This document shows, piece after piece, positions 12,423 through 24,337 of a stretch of DNA of 64,000 nucleotides. This stretch comes from Pyxicephalus adspersus (Eukaryota > Chordata > Amphibia > Anura > Pyxicephalidae). Within the stretch, counting starts at the first letter, position 1. Each line of letters begins with the position of its first letter. The stretch covers positions 19,378,946 to 19,442,945 of the forward strand of contig NC_092864.1 in NCBI RefSeq assembly GCF_032062135.1. The letters are read 5' to 3'. The position numbers were made by a program, and so were the translations under genes. The notes below the pieces were generated by a model. The model was not told the origin of the DNA. It saw only the letters and a program-made list of their open reading frames with translations, and ran no database searches.

Positions 12423-12568
12423 CTGTCCCTTGCATGTTATAAAGAAGAACCTCACTTTATGTGGAAGCAGTCGTCCTTTTTGTATAGCTACAGCCTGAAT
12501 ACAGAAGTCTGTCCCCTATCAGCACGCTGCAAAGAAAGACCCCACTGTGTGGAAGCAGTAGTCTTTCT
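12423..12568 (+). repeat. Imperfect direct duplication
   Basis: Two units share CTGTCCC near the start, then AAAGAA(G/A)GACC..CACT, then TGTGGAAGCAGT(C/A)GTC: unit 1 at 12423-12480, unit 2 at 12509-12568. The 83-aa plus frame across them (12459-12710) has no other support. Confidence 0.5.
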
Positions 12569-12984
12569 GCAAAGGACCAACACACTCCTTTTCAAAGAAG
12601 CCACTAGTCCCACACAAGGAGCAGGGATCCTTCCTTGCAGTGTGTTGGAGAGGGATTGTTTTGCTGAGGATTTATTTGCATTAGTTTTGATACAAATGGA
12701 ATGTATTTAGCAGATTTACATTTAAATCCGTTGGACTTGAACGCAGAGTTCCAGTTTCTAATTTAAACATGGTGTATCTGTGGGGGCAAGAAAAAGAGAA
12801 GGGAAAGCCAGGCTTTTGAAGGGCAACCAGAGTTAAATTTAACAATATTTTATTGATTATCAACATAATTTAAAAGATTGGGAGCTGTGTCTCTATAAAT
12901 GAATTTTAGGATAACATATAACCACTAGTTTCGCAAAAATTAGCAATATGGTATACTATCATACTGGGTTAGTGATGGCGGTAA

Positions 12985-13050
12985 GGTTTCTCACCCGACG
13001 TGTTTCACCCAAACCGGGCTTCCTAAGAGGAAAGAGGAGTAATATTGCTG
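12985..13050 (+). repeat. Short repeat with ACGTGTTTC...GGGCTTCCT motif
   Basis: CGACGTGTTTCACCCAAACC followed by GGGCTTCCTAAGAGG resembles AACCCGTTTCGCCTGCTAAGAGCTTCCTCAGGGG at 28409-28442 in spacing and core words. This is probably an old interspersed repeat. Confidence 0.4.
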
Positions 13051-13369
13051 GGGCTTTTTACCACATTAAGAGCCTTGTGATACTGAATTGCTACTTTTAA
13101 GTCATTTGATAGTAAGACCGATATCAGTTTGGACGTACTGCTGGGGTTTCCAGATGTCCGAATGGAGTGAACGGTGTGCTTGAAATGTTAATTCCTGGGC
13201 TTTCATATGCACAATGGTTATGACATCTCTGTCTGTCTTAGTAGAAGTAAATGACAGTGATCCAGCAGGGGAAGACAAAGTGTTGTTGTATGGAGTATTT
13301 TCGGTGTAGTATGTGTGTGAGCTGCAGGCAGCCGTCCAAATTTAAACATTAATGTTCAGGCTGGGCTTT

Positions 13370-13515
13370 ATTGCATAAAGGGACAGGTGTTGTCCCTTCT
13401 GCAATAGAAATTCTTACCTGCTGGATTACTTTCTGTAGCTGTCAAAGACTCCTTCACATTTGGTTGTGTCAATCAATATGGCCAAAGATTGAGGAAGGAA
13501 GAAGATGGTGATTGC
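13370..13515. repeat. Same dispersed repeat, copy 2
   Basis: GGGACAGGTGTTGTCCCTTC, TGCAATAGAAATTCTTACCTG, and then ATATGGCCAAAGATTGAGGA with GGAAGAAGATGGTGAT match parts of the copy at 7780 in rearranged order and orientation. Confidence 0.5.
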
Positions 13516-13539
13516 AGCTTGAATTCTGAAATTTGACCT

Positions 13540-13710
13540 GACTCTGAATTTTACCCTTATCACAACAATTAGCCTTGGGTTTTCACCTAATTCTTAAACC
13601 TGGTACCTCACTTTCTGTTATAAAGTTTCTAAACCCTAATTCTAACCTTCTCTATTAATCCTTCCATCATCCTTTACCCTGGCCCTAATGCTATTCCCAA
13701 ATGTTTATCC
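13540..13710 (+). repeat. Degenerate CCTAA-rich tract 2
   Basis: ACCCTAATTCTAACC and CCTTTACCCTGGCCCTAATG occur in a C-rich, G-poor strand, similar in character to 455-600. Confidence 0.4.
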
Positions 13711-15891
13711 CAGGGGATGCCATATGCACCTTATCAGACGTTAAAACTGTGAGTACCAAAAGTAAACACTTCACAAATCTACCAATGCTAAACTCGGGGA
13801 CTCAAAAACTATCAATTTGCCAAAAGGCTTGTGGAAATTATGCCTAACACCACCCATTTTCTGGATTTCCAGGCATCAGCACAAACACATTAATTAATAG
13901 AAACTTCCTGAAGCCCCACTAGTTCATTGATCTGTCATTATAGAAGATCTGGAAAACATGTGAGTAGGAGTTCCCAAAGTACTACAACCGGGTAACTACA
14001 CAAGTGTAATTATGCAGAATTTATTTCTTGTATTGGATTTTACTGTCATAAAATAATTATCTTTAGAATTGTTGTCATTTGATCTGGTGGGTGTTTATTG
14101 CCTGTAGGCCACTAACTGCTTTCACTAATTGAGCTTTAGGAAAGGATCTGGAGTGTTGGCTGTTGACTTTGCCTTGCAATTAATGTGAATGGAAGGCATA
14201 AATATCTCCTTTTGTCCTCATTTTGTACATTAAATCATGACATTGCTAGAGAGAATAGTCATTAACTGCAAGATAAGAGAAATAGTTTTAAAACGTTTTA
14301 AATTACAAGCTAAAAGTAATAATCAATACCCACACATCAGAACAGAAGTATATTCCTTATAAAGCGTGCTAAATGAAAGCTAATTTAATCTGATTTTTTA
14401 AATTATTCTCTACTTCAGATAATAAAAAGGCAAATAATTGTCCCCTGGTCAGTTACGTATATTGTAAGGATTTTAGAAAACACTATCATATGGTTTTACC
14501 TGTTCCTTATGTATGGAAGCCAATGCATTCAAGCCAATTCCCGCTTCCCAAGAGAGAAGTGAATAGGTGCGCCTACCATAATCACATGATCAGTCCGTGT
14601 ATGATATAACAAAGGAACATAGTACACCAATGGCATTTTTGTTGGTGTAAAGTACATATACAATAGGAAGGAAGTATGCTTTGACTATTTGACAGTTGCA
14701 ATTAATTATTGTAAAATAATGTTCTTCCCATTTCCACCTACTGCTCCTCTCTATTGGCTCATCATTTTGGCACCATTTTGGAGCTTGCTAAGTGGACATT
14801 CCACTCCAAAAGAAATAGAAGGTTTGCCTAAACTATCTTATCCCCCCTTCCTTTCTCAAATCATACTCATAGGAGTAAAAAATGCACCTACTAAGAAACA
14901 AATTGAAGTCTAACAAATTAAAATAGTAAACCTAAAAATACTGAAAGTAATTTTTTTAATGAAATTAACATATAAAGTGTATATGAAATTTTAGTGATTG
15001 GGGCTACCTATACTTATATGTATACAGGTTTATTAGTAATCCCCCAATAATTGAATAGCTCATCAATATCCACCAAGTGTAACTTAATACATGTTTTAAT
15101 TGGCTTTGAATTTACCTTTGAATTTAGCCCTCTGCATGTTAAGATTGGTTGTTGCATGGCAGCAAATAAGTTACCTTATACTGTACATTGAGTATTGCAC
15201 ACCTACATAAATGTAATTCTTTTAATGTAGGAGTGCCTAATCTGCATGTTTCTCCTGCTTACTGTTCTTGTTCAATCTTGCTGTTCATTGAGCTTGGATA
15301 AATATGAGGAGGCTGTGCCTAGCTCTGCCACACTGGGGGATTGTGAGGATGAGGACTGGGATGCTGTGTCTGCATTTACAATTGTATTTTAACATGCAAC
15401 AAGCGAGAAGGGAGGTCTTCAAAAAACTGCAAATTGCTTCTGATTATAGAAAGTGCATTAAAACCAATGGCTCAGCACAATGGACTTCCGTTTCCTACGT
15501 ACTCACGATTGTCCTTGATGGATTAATTTTTCTTGATTGCACTGCCCTTTTTTGTATTTCTTTTCATTGGCAAACTTTATGGCTCACCATGTCGACAACT
15601 TATTTCATTATTTTTTCCCGGTTGTGTTCACCATATTATTGTCATTTACTATTGTTTGATATATTTGAAAACCTTTAAATGAAAATAAATATGTTTTTTA
15701 AAAATGAATGATTTGAAAGAAAATACAGCAAGGTAAGAAATCTTTAAGATAGCAAAGAATTATCCTGCACTTTTTTTAATGTGGTTTATAAGGTAAAATG
15801 ATACATAGATAATAAATGAAACATGACATAAATGCATTGATTAAACAAATCAAACAATGGCATAACTATTGTACAAATATATATATTATAT

Positions 15892-15892
<1 letters not shown>

Positions 15893-15925
<33 letters not shown>
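15893..15925. repeat. (TA)n microsatellite
   Basis: TA run of about 33 bp, preceded by a shorter ATATAT tract at 15878. Confidence 0.95.
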
Positions 15926-15928
<3 letters not shown>

Positions 15929-16680
15929 TTATAAGTGTCAGTTGGATTTCAATACAGAAGGTGAGAAATATGAGTGTTTAAGAGTACTCTAACAATAGAC
16001 CGTATCATTAAACTGAGGTGGGTCCACAACTGATGGTTGCACAGGAAGTGATGGATGATCACAGTGAAGTTTCTGTCCTATGGGCAAGTTAAAGGTAGCA
16101 CTATAGTCTTCCCAATTCTAGAAGAAAAGTTGCATTCTCTATTTCTTTTTGAAAGTGTAAGGATATATAACCATGGCTCAGCCATCTTGTAGCAGAAGAT
16201 GCCTTTATACAGAATATATTTTTGAATATTATTAGAATAAATTTTGATCATTACAACACTTTGGATTAAATAACTCTGATCTTAGTTGTTTGTGCACCTG
16301 GCCCCCTAAAATGTACCTGGCCATGTGAGTTGTTTGTGCTTTAATAATATGTCAGGGCACCCTGCAATTTTGAACCATGAGTTGTGGGAAATTGATGAGC
16401 AAGGGTTTTCATAGAAAAAAACATTACGTGTTTTGATGATTATTATTATTACGTGTTTTGATGAAAATATCAAATTATTGCAGATAATCAAAGTGCGTCA
16501 TCTATATTTTTTCTCCTTACACAATCACTTTAATATGTATAAAAACACTTGTTACCAACAATAAAAATGAGAAGTTGATCAGTGAATATCTGTCTCCGTG
16601 TCATCATTGATCACTCTCCCAGACGTTTGAGGTATATGCATAAAAGAATTTAAACCACTAAGAGGAAACCCTAACAACTT

Positions 16681-16742
16681 TGGTGTCAGGAGTGGGATTC
16701 GAACCCACGCCTCCTAGGAGACTGTGAAGCCCCAATCCACTC
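16681..16742 (-). pseudogene. 3' part of a tRNA-Leu-like sequence with templated CCA
   Basis: On the minus strand the sequence ends TCCTGACACCA, preceded by a perfect T arm (GTGGGTTCGAATCCCAC), a long variable arm (AGTCTCCTAGGAGGC) and an anticodon arm (GTGGA TTGGGGC TTCAC). The long variable arm and CTCCTGACA acceptor side are those of leucine tRNA. The D arm and 5' acceptor strand are missing, so it is not a functional tRNA. Animal tRNA genes do not encode CCA, so its presence implies copying from mature tRNA by reverse transcription, or an extended primer-binding site of an LTR element. The loop reading GGG suggests mutation of a Leu anticodon. Confidence 0.75.
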
Positions 16743-17499
16743 CATATGAAACAGAAATTATTATTAATTTGGCAACAAATGCCTGGTTGGTGGTGTGGAG
16801 GAAAGCCAGCAATGTCTTTCCTCCAATGACAATTCCAATGAGAATTGTCTTCCTTCCAAAAGCTGAGATCACTAGAGAGGGACACTAGCACCTATTGTGT
16901 AATGGGTATGCATATTTCCAATTATATTCAATACCACCCAATCAGGGGAGTAGATCAGGGATGTGAGCAGGCGAGTGCGCGTGCTACCTGTTACCAAAAG
17001 TTTTGAATGACGTTTCTCTACAGCAAATTCTTGCCGAAGGGCCATGAAACATGTCCAAGATATCCCTCAATACAAGTCCTAAAGAAATTAACTTTAAAGT
17101 CATGCTGTGATGGAACCTTGTACTTACCAAGGTTGCTTGGGGCTTTCCGGGCACCTCTTACCTCTGTTTTAGAGGATGCGGAGGGGTGGGTGGAGGAATA
17201 CTGGAAGAAAGTCTGCCAGCTGACTTCAAAGGTACTACTAACCTCTCTATCCCCCAGCTTGGAAAGTTGGGTAACCTTAAAAAGTTGTGTAAATATATGC
17301 TGTGTAAATATATGCTGTTAGCCAATATGCTATTGGCAAAAGTCTGGAAATCTTAAAATATCTCTCTTGCTGGGATATAAAAAAAAATGGACAATGTTGA
17401 ACGATAAACTCACTTGCATTTTCAGGGACACCTACTATGCTTTCAAGCTAACATGGAACCTATTGATTGATTACTGCTCATCAACACAAGATTTGGACT

Positions 17500-17580
17500 C
17501 GTGCCCCCCCCCACAACTTTTTCCATTGTTGTCCCCTTACCTCTCCTGATCCTGCCTTTATGCCCCCCCCCCCCCCCTCT
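17500..17580. repeat. C-tract pair
   Basis: Poly(C) runs at about 17503-17511 and 17562-17577 flank a C-rich segment. The open frames over them are composition artefacts. Confidence 0.8.
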
Positions 17581-18607
17581 CAGTGGGCAGTTCACACAAA
17601 TGAATGGCCTATAACTTCCATAAGCTGTTGTGGGATAGCACAAATATTATTGATTAATATCATTGCAACAGAGTTCTCTAGGCAGATAACCATGCATTAT
17701 GATGATAATTCGAATTCATCTCAATGAATAACAAAAAAAGTTGCATGGACAATAGGGAACAATAGCTGCATAAAAATAGCCAGTAAATCTGAAAAATAAT
17801 TGCAATGTGTGCATTTCCAGGCATGTGATTCAACCACAAAAGTCAACTAAGCCTACGTAAAACTGATTTTAGGAGAAAGGTAATGTGACCTTTATGGCAT
17901 TAGCAGTTCTTCAGCTAACGCTTCCCATCTGGATTTGCCCTCGGGGTATTGTGGCCTTCTTTTCTCCGGCAAGGTTACTGAGAAAATATATTCTGTGCGC
18001 AAAGCATAAATAGTTCAAGACATATATTGTAGTGTCATCAGGTTTTTCTTGAGTTTAGCATGGTCCAGCTGGTAGTGTTTGTAGTTTTATCTAATAATTT
18101 TAAATTGAATTAGTCCAACTCACAAGTGTTCAGTGTTATGGCAACTCACTTAAATGGCTATTAACCTACGATAATGAATTTCTGAATTTCTCAACGAGAC
18201 CCCAGTGAATCCAAGCTACATTGCCTCTCTACAGACCATGAATTCTGAGCCCTAGTTCCTCAAAAGTCAAAGACATGGTTTTAAAAAATGTTCACATTAT
18301 TAAAGTTACTGGGTTTTTCAGTTATCAAAGAATTAGGGAAACAGTTTAACAAGTTGCGAGTATGTGTTAATTACTCAATTTTAAGGGTGTATAATTAAAA
18401 CATGTTTGATGTAAGAAAGTGTAGAAGTATAAAAATGTAGGTTACTGTGTTCAGGACTTTCATCATATCTGTATCTCTAAAATAACATTTTCAGATTTTT
18501 TTTTCGCCTTAAAGGCCACATAAAGATGAAGAAAGAACAGTTCTTGATTCTTGCTGCAACCAATCAAGTTTACTTTTTTTCTACTTTGTATTAGGGATAT
18601 ATGCCCA

Positions 18608-18645
18608 GGTGGGGGGGTCCTGGGCCCCCCCCCCCCCACCCCAAC
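18608..18645. repeat. G-tract followed by C-tract
   Basis: A run of seven G, TCCTGGG, then about 14 C, giving a G/C hairpin-prone stretch. It explains the poly-Gly/Pro peptides in the frames at 18463-18865. Confidence 0.85.
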
Positions 18646-18929
18646 ACATTGCTGCCATAGAAAAAAAGGGGGAAATTGGCTAGTTTTTCCTCCTATTTTT
18701 ACCATAGGAGCAGGGGTCATTTTGGTCCACATCACCACCTGCATAGGCACTTTCTTTTGGCTGTCTATCGGCAGGGTCCTTTCACAAAGTAATTGGGTAT
18801 TGAGGTTGCATCTGCTGTGCTGGATTACGGGTCTTACATCCAAATTGAAAACATTTGGCAACTAAAAGTAAGATTTGACTTCTTAAAAATGAAGTATCAC
18901 CAAATGATGAAACATCATCAAATGTTTAC

Positions 18930-19028
18930 ATACTTGAAACAAATCCAGTCCAAGTTTGCTGGATCACACAGGTTCTCCCATGAAAGACTATCTTCTCCAG
19001 TCTTGGAGTTCATTAATAAATCAGACTC
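18930..19028. mobile_element. TGATTTATTAAAGC MITE, copy B (right half)
   Basis: Only the right arm is present: AAGTTTGCTGGATCACACAG, TTCTCCCATGAAAGACTAT, then TTAATAAATCAGACTCA. It is a diverged fragment of the family at 3541. The small frames across it are not genes. Confidence 0.65.
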
Positions 19029-19563
19029 ATTATCTTGTGTCCTGAGGGGTTTGAATATAAGTCCTCAGGAAAAAAGTTATATTTACTTTTCAAAACGCAT
19101 GGTGATAAAGCATCAGGAAGTGCCCTGTCTGGCATTGGCCTTTAAGCAGCATAGCATCTAGCATAGATAGCATTCCTATATAAAGTACACGTTCCTCATT
19201 CTGTAGTCAGCACACCTTTTTCAAGAAACACACTGGTATACTACAGTAAGATGTCCAAATCAGCTAGGTCCTGCTCTCTATTTATCTACAGCTAGCAATG
19301 TAAGTGAAGCATAGTGGCACCTCATAGTGGTCACAGCTAAAGTAGTGTGTACAATATTCATGCCCACATATTTATATTCATAAATTGCAACAATAAATTC
19401 ATATAGCTGTCACTACCCTGACGCCAGTGGCACCAAACAGGAAACCAGGAACCTTGGGTGTCTACCAACTCTAATGGTGAGCACTAGGCCTCCCTAGTTG
19501 TTCCCCCATGTACTGGGACTCCATTGTTGATCATATGGAGGGGGTTAGTTGTTTCACACCTTC

Positions 19564-19607
19564 AAATGTTATCCTATTTTGGAAGAAGACAAAATAGGAT
19601 AACGTTT
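19564..19607. repeat. Short hairpin, 17-bp arms
   Basis: AAATGTTATCCTATTTT (19564-19580) pairs with AAAATAGGATAACGTTT (19591-19607) with one G/T wobble and a 10-nt loop. Confidence 0.85.
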
Positions 19608-22600
19608 AATAGCTCAACCAATGGAACAACCAACAGTAAGGAATTTTTAGCTTGTACATTGTAAAGTAAATTGTTAAAAAATAATCAGTATTTGCTCTAT
19701 CATCTGCAGCCTAATTTACTATTCCACCTAAATTTGCTTTCATACTGAGGATCAGTGGCAGGTTTTGTCCCTTCGACCAGCATAGGTGCAGACTCGTGGA
19801 TGATGACTATGTACAAGGAGTATTGGTTTAAAGATATTGCTCATAGGATTTGTAGAAGTGAGCACTGAGGATCTGTTTTAGAAAGAGCACTCGACTAACT
19901 TCAGTTGATAAGCCGGATCTGTGCCTCATTCATTGTAAGGGAGGTAAATGTGACAACCAATAAATGATCGATCTTGATAGAATCGTTAGGCAATTTGTTT
20001 TTAGAATTCTTTAAAGATCCTTAAACATGTACTGCAAATAGCAACAAAGTACATATTTCATTTAGCAACCAATCAAATGTCATCCCTAACCTGAGCTGAC
20101 GAGTAAAAACAGAGATTTGATTGGTTGCTCTGGCTTACAATAATGTGCACATCTGTGCTGCTCTTATTACTGCCTTATTCAATAATCCTGCATCCTGCAG
20201 TGATCTGGGTTGGGAATAGAAGACATCAATGTATGTTAGGGTGGGATGTGACATGTTTAAATCGCAATGACCTGCAGAGTAAACTTTGTCAGACTTTCCT
20301 ATTTCTTGTATGCACAGGACCATCAATCATATGCCACTTGTTAACCCAACCTTTCATTTGCCTGCCAGCTCTATCTTCACTTCCAGCCGGAACTCGATTC
20401 CCTGCAGGATTTCCCTCATTATACATCCCCCTTCCCTCCATCCGATTTCTTTCGCTGCCCAGCTCTCATCTTCATAATTTTTCATTTTGCTCTGTAGACT
20501 CTACCTGGAATTCACAAGGTTCTCCTTTAATTGTCCATTATAAAGAGGATGCTAATGAAAATGTGCAAAGAACTGGACTGCATTTAAAGCCTAATTTATT
20601 TTTTTCATACTTGTCATAAATTTGCTGTAAATTCTTCATTTTCCTAATTTTATTTAATTACTGTTCTTTTTTCTTCTACGCTTTTTCTGCTTTGCCAAAA
20701 AAGGACTGAATGAGCCCATTTTTATCCTTTCTTGGTCAGGCGGTTAGTGGTGGCATTGTTGCTGCATATTTTTTTCAATGCTGAATGCAGTGTCCAGGGG
20801 CAGCTTGCTACCTCCATAGACTTGGAACAGCTTGTACCACCTATGGAAGGGTTTTTATGTGTTTGTAAACCTTTTATTAGTTGCTTGCACCATTTTTTGA
20901 GTTTTTTCAGCCTGTTACCAATTGTCTGTAGGCGCCCAGCAGCAGTAAGTAGTTATTACGTTAAAACTGAATATTAATAATTCAAATGATTAGCCTTCAC
21001 TGGTTTATCCTTTACCCCTTTATCAACATGCCATTGATATACATTATTAAATATAAACTTTCCATTCTTATTCCATATCTTATTTTGGATATCATCACTA
21101 GGTCTCTGTGCAATGCAGGAATAGAATGGCTGGTAGGAAAGGCCAGCAGGTGCCGTATGGAAAATACCAGGCCCCCCTTCCTTATGGTGACCATCCTAGG
21201 TAATGGCCACATGTAATGCTGAGCTTTCATTATTGAAAGGACTGTAAATCCAACAAATAAAAGATGTGTGCCAGGGAGAGTGGTGTTGGAGTGGAACGGG
21301 GTAGTCCATTAGCCAAGTGAAAATGGGGTACTATATGATATGCTGCAACTTCTAATGGATTTCATGGAAAGTGAACTTTGTGCAGTGAAATCAAGGGAAG
21401 CAATTTTAGCACAGAAAAGGATTCTGTACAGCTGTGCAAGACTAACACTGAGTCTGGATTTCAGCTTAAAGTCACAATCGGGATGCTGACGGTACAATCT
21501 GCACATGTAGGGTCCACCAAGTAGTTGCAAAAAGGCTGTGAACTGGTTCACTTTAAAATCACATTATCCCTTTGTTTTTTTTATTATTTGAATAGCCACC
21601 CTCCTTTTGCAAGACTGGTTCATTATTGCACTGAATTAAATTTACATCATAGGAAATATTTAATATCACATAATTAGAAATACCAAGGCTAACAGCAGTG
21701 TGAAAGCAATTAGCAGTATATTTCCCTATAGAAAGAAAAAACATTGTACGTGCACATTAGTAGGAGATATTTGAAAACTACATGTGTAAAACAAGGCTAT
21801 TCCCATGAAAAAAGGAGATACTTCATTCATAGTACTCCTAATAATGAGTTTCATAATACAAGCAATTACCAATTAGGGCTTTTTACTAGTTTAATAATTC
21901 TGGTAACAGTGTGCAAACATGAGCTTAAAGGCCAAGGCCACCTAGATCCAATCATATTAGAATGTGGAGGTGTATGGGTCAATTCACCCAAATAGTTCCT
22001 AGTGGATGGTTATAGGAAACATCTTGGTGAGATAATTTGAATTTCTGGATCGGTATATCCACGAGAGGCCATTATAAGGGGCTTCCAGTCATAATGCTCC
22101 TAATTTATTTAGTTGATGTTGCAGAAAAAGTAACAGAAGAATTTACAATATTTAAAGGCAAGTGTGCAAATGTAGAACTTGTGGTCAGGAATTATGGCAG
22201 ACTGATTTCACTGTTGGAGTTTTCAAAATATTTCGAAAGCCTGCGGCTGAATTAGCACATTAAGCTCCAGCTTTAATCATATATCATTTTGCCGGAACTG
22301 ATGCTTTAAATGGTATTTGCCAATATGCTATGTCTGGCACCCCATGTTCTCCTTGAAAAATGAATGGTGTCACCTCTGTGTGTCCCTCTTCTTTACCTGT
22401 CCTTTGTGAATAGAAAAGGCAATACCAGTGACAAATAGGACCTCGCAGGTCCGTCTGGTGCTAGCACATCTTCAGCGTTGGATCACCAGTTCCCCCACCC
22501 ACGGGGGTTGCTGTCAAGGAACCTGGATGGCACATTAGTTCAATCGTATAGTAAGAAAAAATATGAAGCACAGGGGATGGGTTATCAGGGGATGGAAGGG

Positions 22601-24020
22601 AGGTGTGAGCAGGAGATTTTACCCTAAAGTCCGGCTTTTAATCACTTGGTATTATAGGTGATTGCCATTTTTCTTCAAATAACACAAGAAACATTTTTTA
22701 CCTTTCATGCATTGTTTTCTACAGTCCAGTTTTTCTGCTCTCCTTCTGTATCATTCAGCTGTCTATCTTTACACAAAATTATTTTTTATTAACACAAATC
22801 ATTGATCTGGACCATCTTTCTGATAGTCACCATGGACTATGCTCATGCAAGATGTGCAGTACACCTGCTTAGGGTCATCATTAGTAGTGCATGTGACATT
22901 TGACTATTGATATAAGGACCTTATAAGATCACTATAGTATTGTCATCACATAACAGGAAGTGGAACTTTAATTTTGCAGGAAGTGCAAAACGCAATTTTT
23001 CAAACATCAGCTCAGTCTAGTAAATGAAATATGAAATTCCATCAGTTAGTGCATAGTTGTCTCTTTTCAGAAAATCTCTTAATTCAGTTTCCTTTCATCT
23101 AGCCATTGTTGTTTTTACAGCAAAAACTGTTTTGCACTCTCTATAGTCTGCTAATAGAAAACTTCTGCTCCCAGGTCCCCCGGAGAGAAAATACACAGGT
23201 TTGTTCCACAAATAAGTGATGCTCCTTTTCAATGACACAATCCACTTTCCTGAATAACTATACCATCCAGCGCTTTATTAACAAGATGATCATTTTTACT
23301 GTGTAACTCCACTTAAAGCTCCGCAGTGAGTCACGAGTATAAACACAATACCCATTGAGCGTTCTTTGTTAAGGATAGTGATGTATTGAGTGAAAACACA
23401 GAGGAATGTACAAGCAGCTTTATTATCAGGCTCATTATGAATCTTTTTTGTTACCTTACCAATTTAATGTGGAAAATGTATGCTTAAAGAAAATCAGCAT
23501 CTAAAGCATATATCAGTTTGTTTACAGAACTGCAAAACTAAAATTGCCCTTAAAACTAGTAAATGAATAAGACTATAAAGTAGTTAGGATGACATGTAGG
23601 AACAATGGTTTTATTTATCAATATATATGAAGGTAGTTCTGGAGAACGATCTGACTCTCTGCTATTTTCCCAAACTGGCTTGTGAATCTGTTTGTTTTAA
23701 GAGAATTTGCAAGGCAAAGCAATAAGTTCACAGAAATGTTGGTACCACAAACGCCATATATTTATCTTTTCTTTTTTCTTTTGAGATTTTCATCAATGAG
23801 ACATTTTATGGATTTGTTGTAGTATTCGCATATTGGTATGTAGTTTTACTAGTAGTAGTTTTAGGTAGGATCAATTATTAGCATTTGTTGACAATTTCAT
23901 ATGGGTGAAAGGGAAATAAGAAAGCCTTACCAGCTTGAAAAATTGTGGATGGATAGGAGGTAAGAATGGGGTGAATCACTGTCCTAAAGCAAAGGAGGGT
24001 TACCTAAATTTAATAGAACT

Positions 24021-24337
24021 GTGCGGTGGCTCCGAGGTTAGAACTGTGGCCTTTACAGCGCTAGGTTGAAGGTTTATTTATCCACCAGAACAATGTCTGC
24101 ATGGACTTTGCGTTGGTTTCCTCTGGGTACTCCAGTTTCCTCCCATATTTCAAAAACACGCTGTTAGCTTAATTGGCTTCCCCCCAAAATTGATCTTAGA
24201 CTGTGTTAATGACATATGACTATGGTAGGGACATTAGATTGTGAGCTCCTTTGAGGCTGGCGACATGACTATGGACTTTGTAAAGCTGTGCATAATATCT
24301 TGGTGCGTTATAAATACTGTGTAATAATAATGATAAA
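24021..24337 (+). mobile_element. tRNA-derived SINE, diverged copy
   Basis: It is co-linear with the copy at 50915: GGTGGCTCCGAGGTTAGAAC head, then TTTCCTCTGGGTACTCCAG, then ACATTAGATTGTGAGCTCCT, ending TATAAATACTGTGTAATAAT. The B box is destroyed (AGGTTGAAGGTTTATTTATC), so it would not be transcribed. Confidence 0.8.

Larger units (their letters stand above)
10213..16680. other. Non-coding, mostly unique
   Basis: Holds the duplication at 12.4 kb, dispersed-repeat pieces at 12.9-13.7 kb and a TA run at 15.9 kb. The 87-aa frame at 10270-10533 and the 124-aa frame at 15304-15678 lack splice sites in frame, codon character or any family I know. A quiet stretch at about 14040-14350 may be conserved regulatory DNA. 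Confidence 0.5.
16743..24020. other. Non-coding with homopolymer tracts
   Basis: Contains C and G tracts at 17.5 and 18.6 kb, MITE copy B and the hairpin at 19564. The 164-aa frame at 20125-20619 is hydrophobic at its start but has Ser/Pro/Leu composition typical of pyrimidine-rich non-coding DNA. I do not call it. Confidence 0.5.

Noticed and set aside
15304..15678. 124-aa plus-strand frame.
   Set aside because: No family similarity, with low-complexity hydrophobic composition expected from T-rich DNA.
16681..16742. A functional tRNA-Leu gene.
   Set aside because: The 5' acceptor strand and D arm are absent and CCA is templated.
18463..18865. Overlapping 132-aa and 104-aa frames on opposite strands.
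   Set aside because: Both are carried by the G/C homopolymer tract and its flanks.
20125..20619. 164-aa plus-strand frame, the longest outside repeats and the gap.
   Set aside because: It is Leu/Ser/Pro-rich from pyrimidine-rich DNA, with no splice context or recognisable domain.
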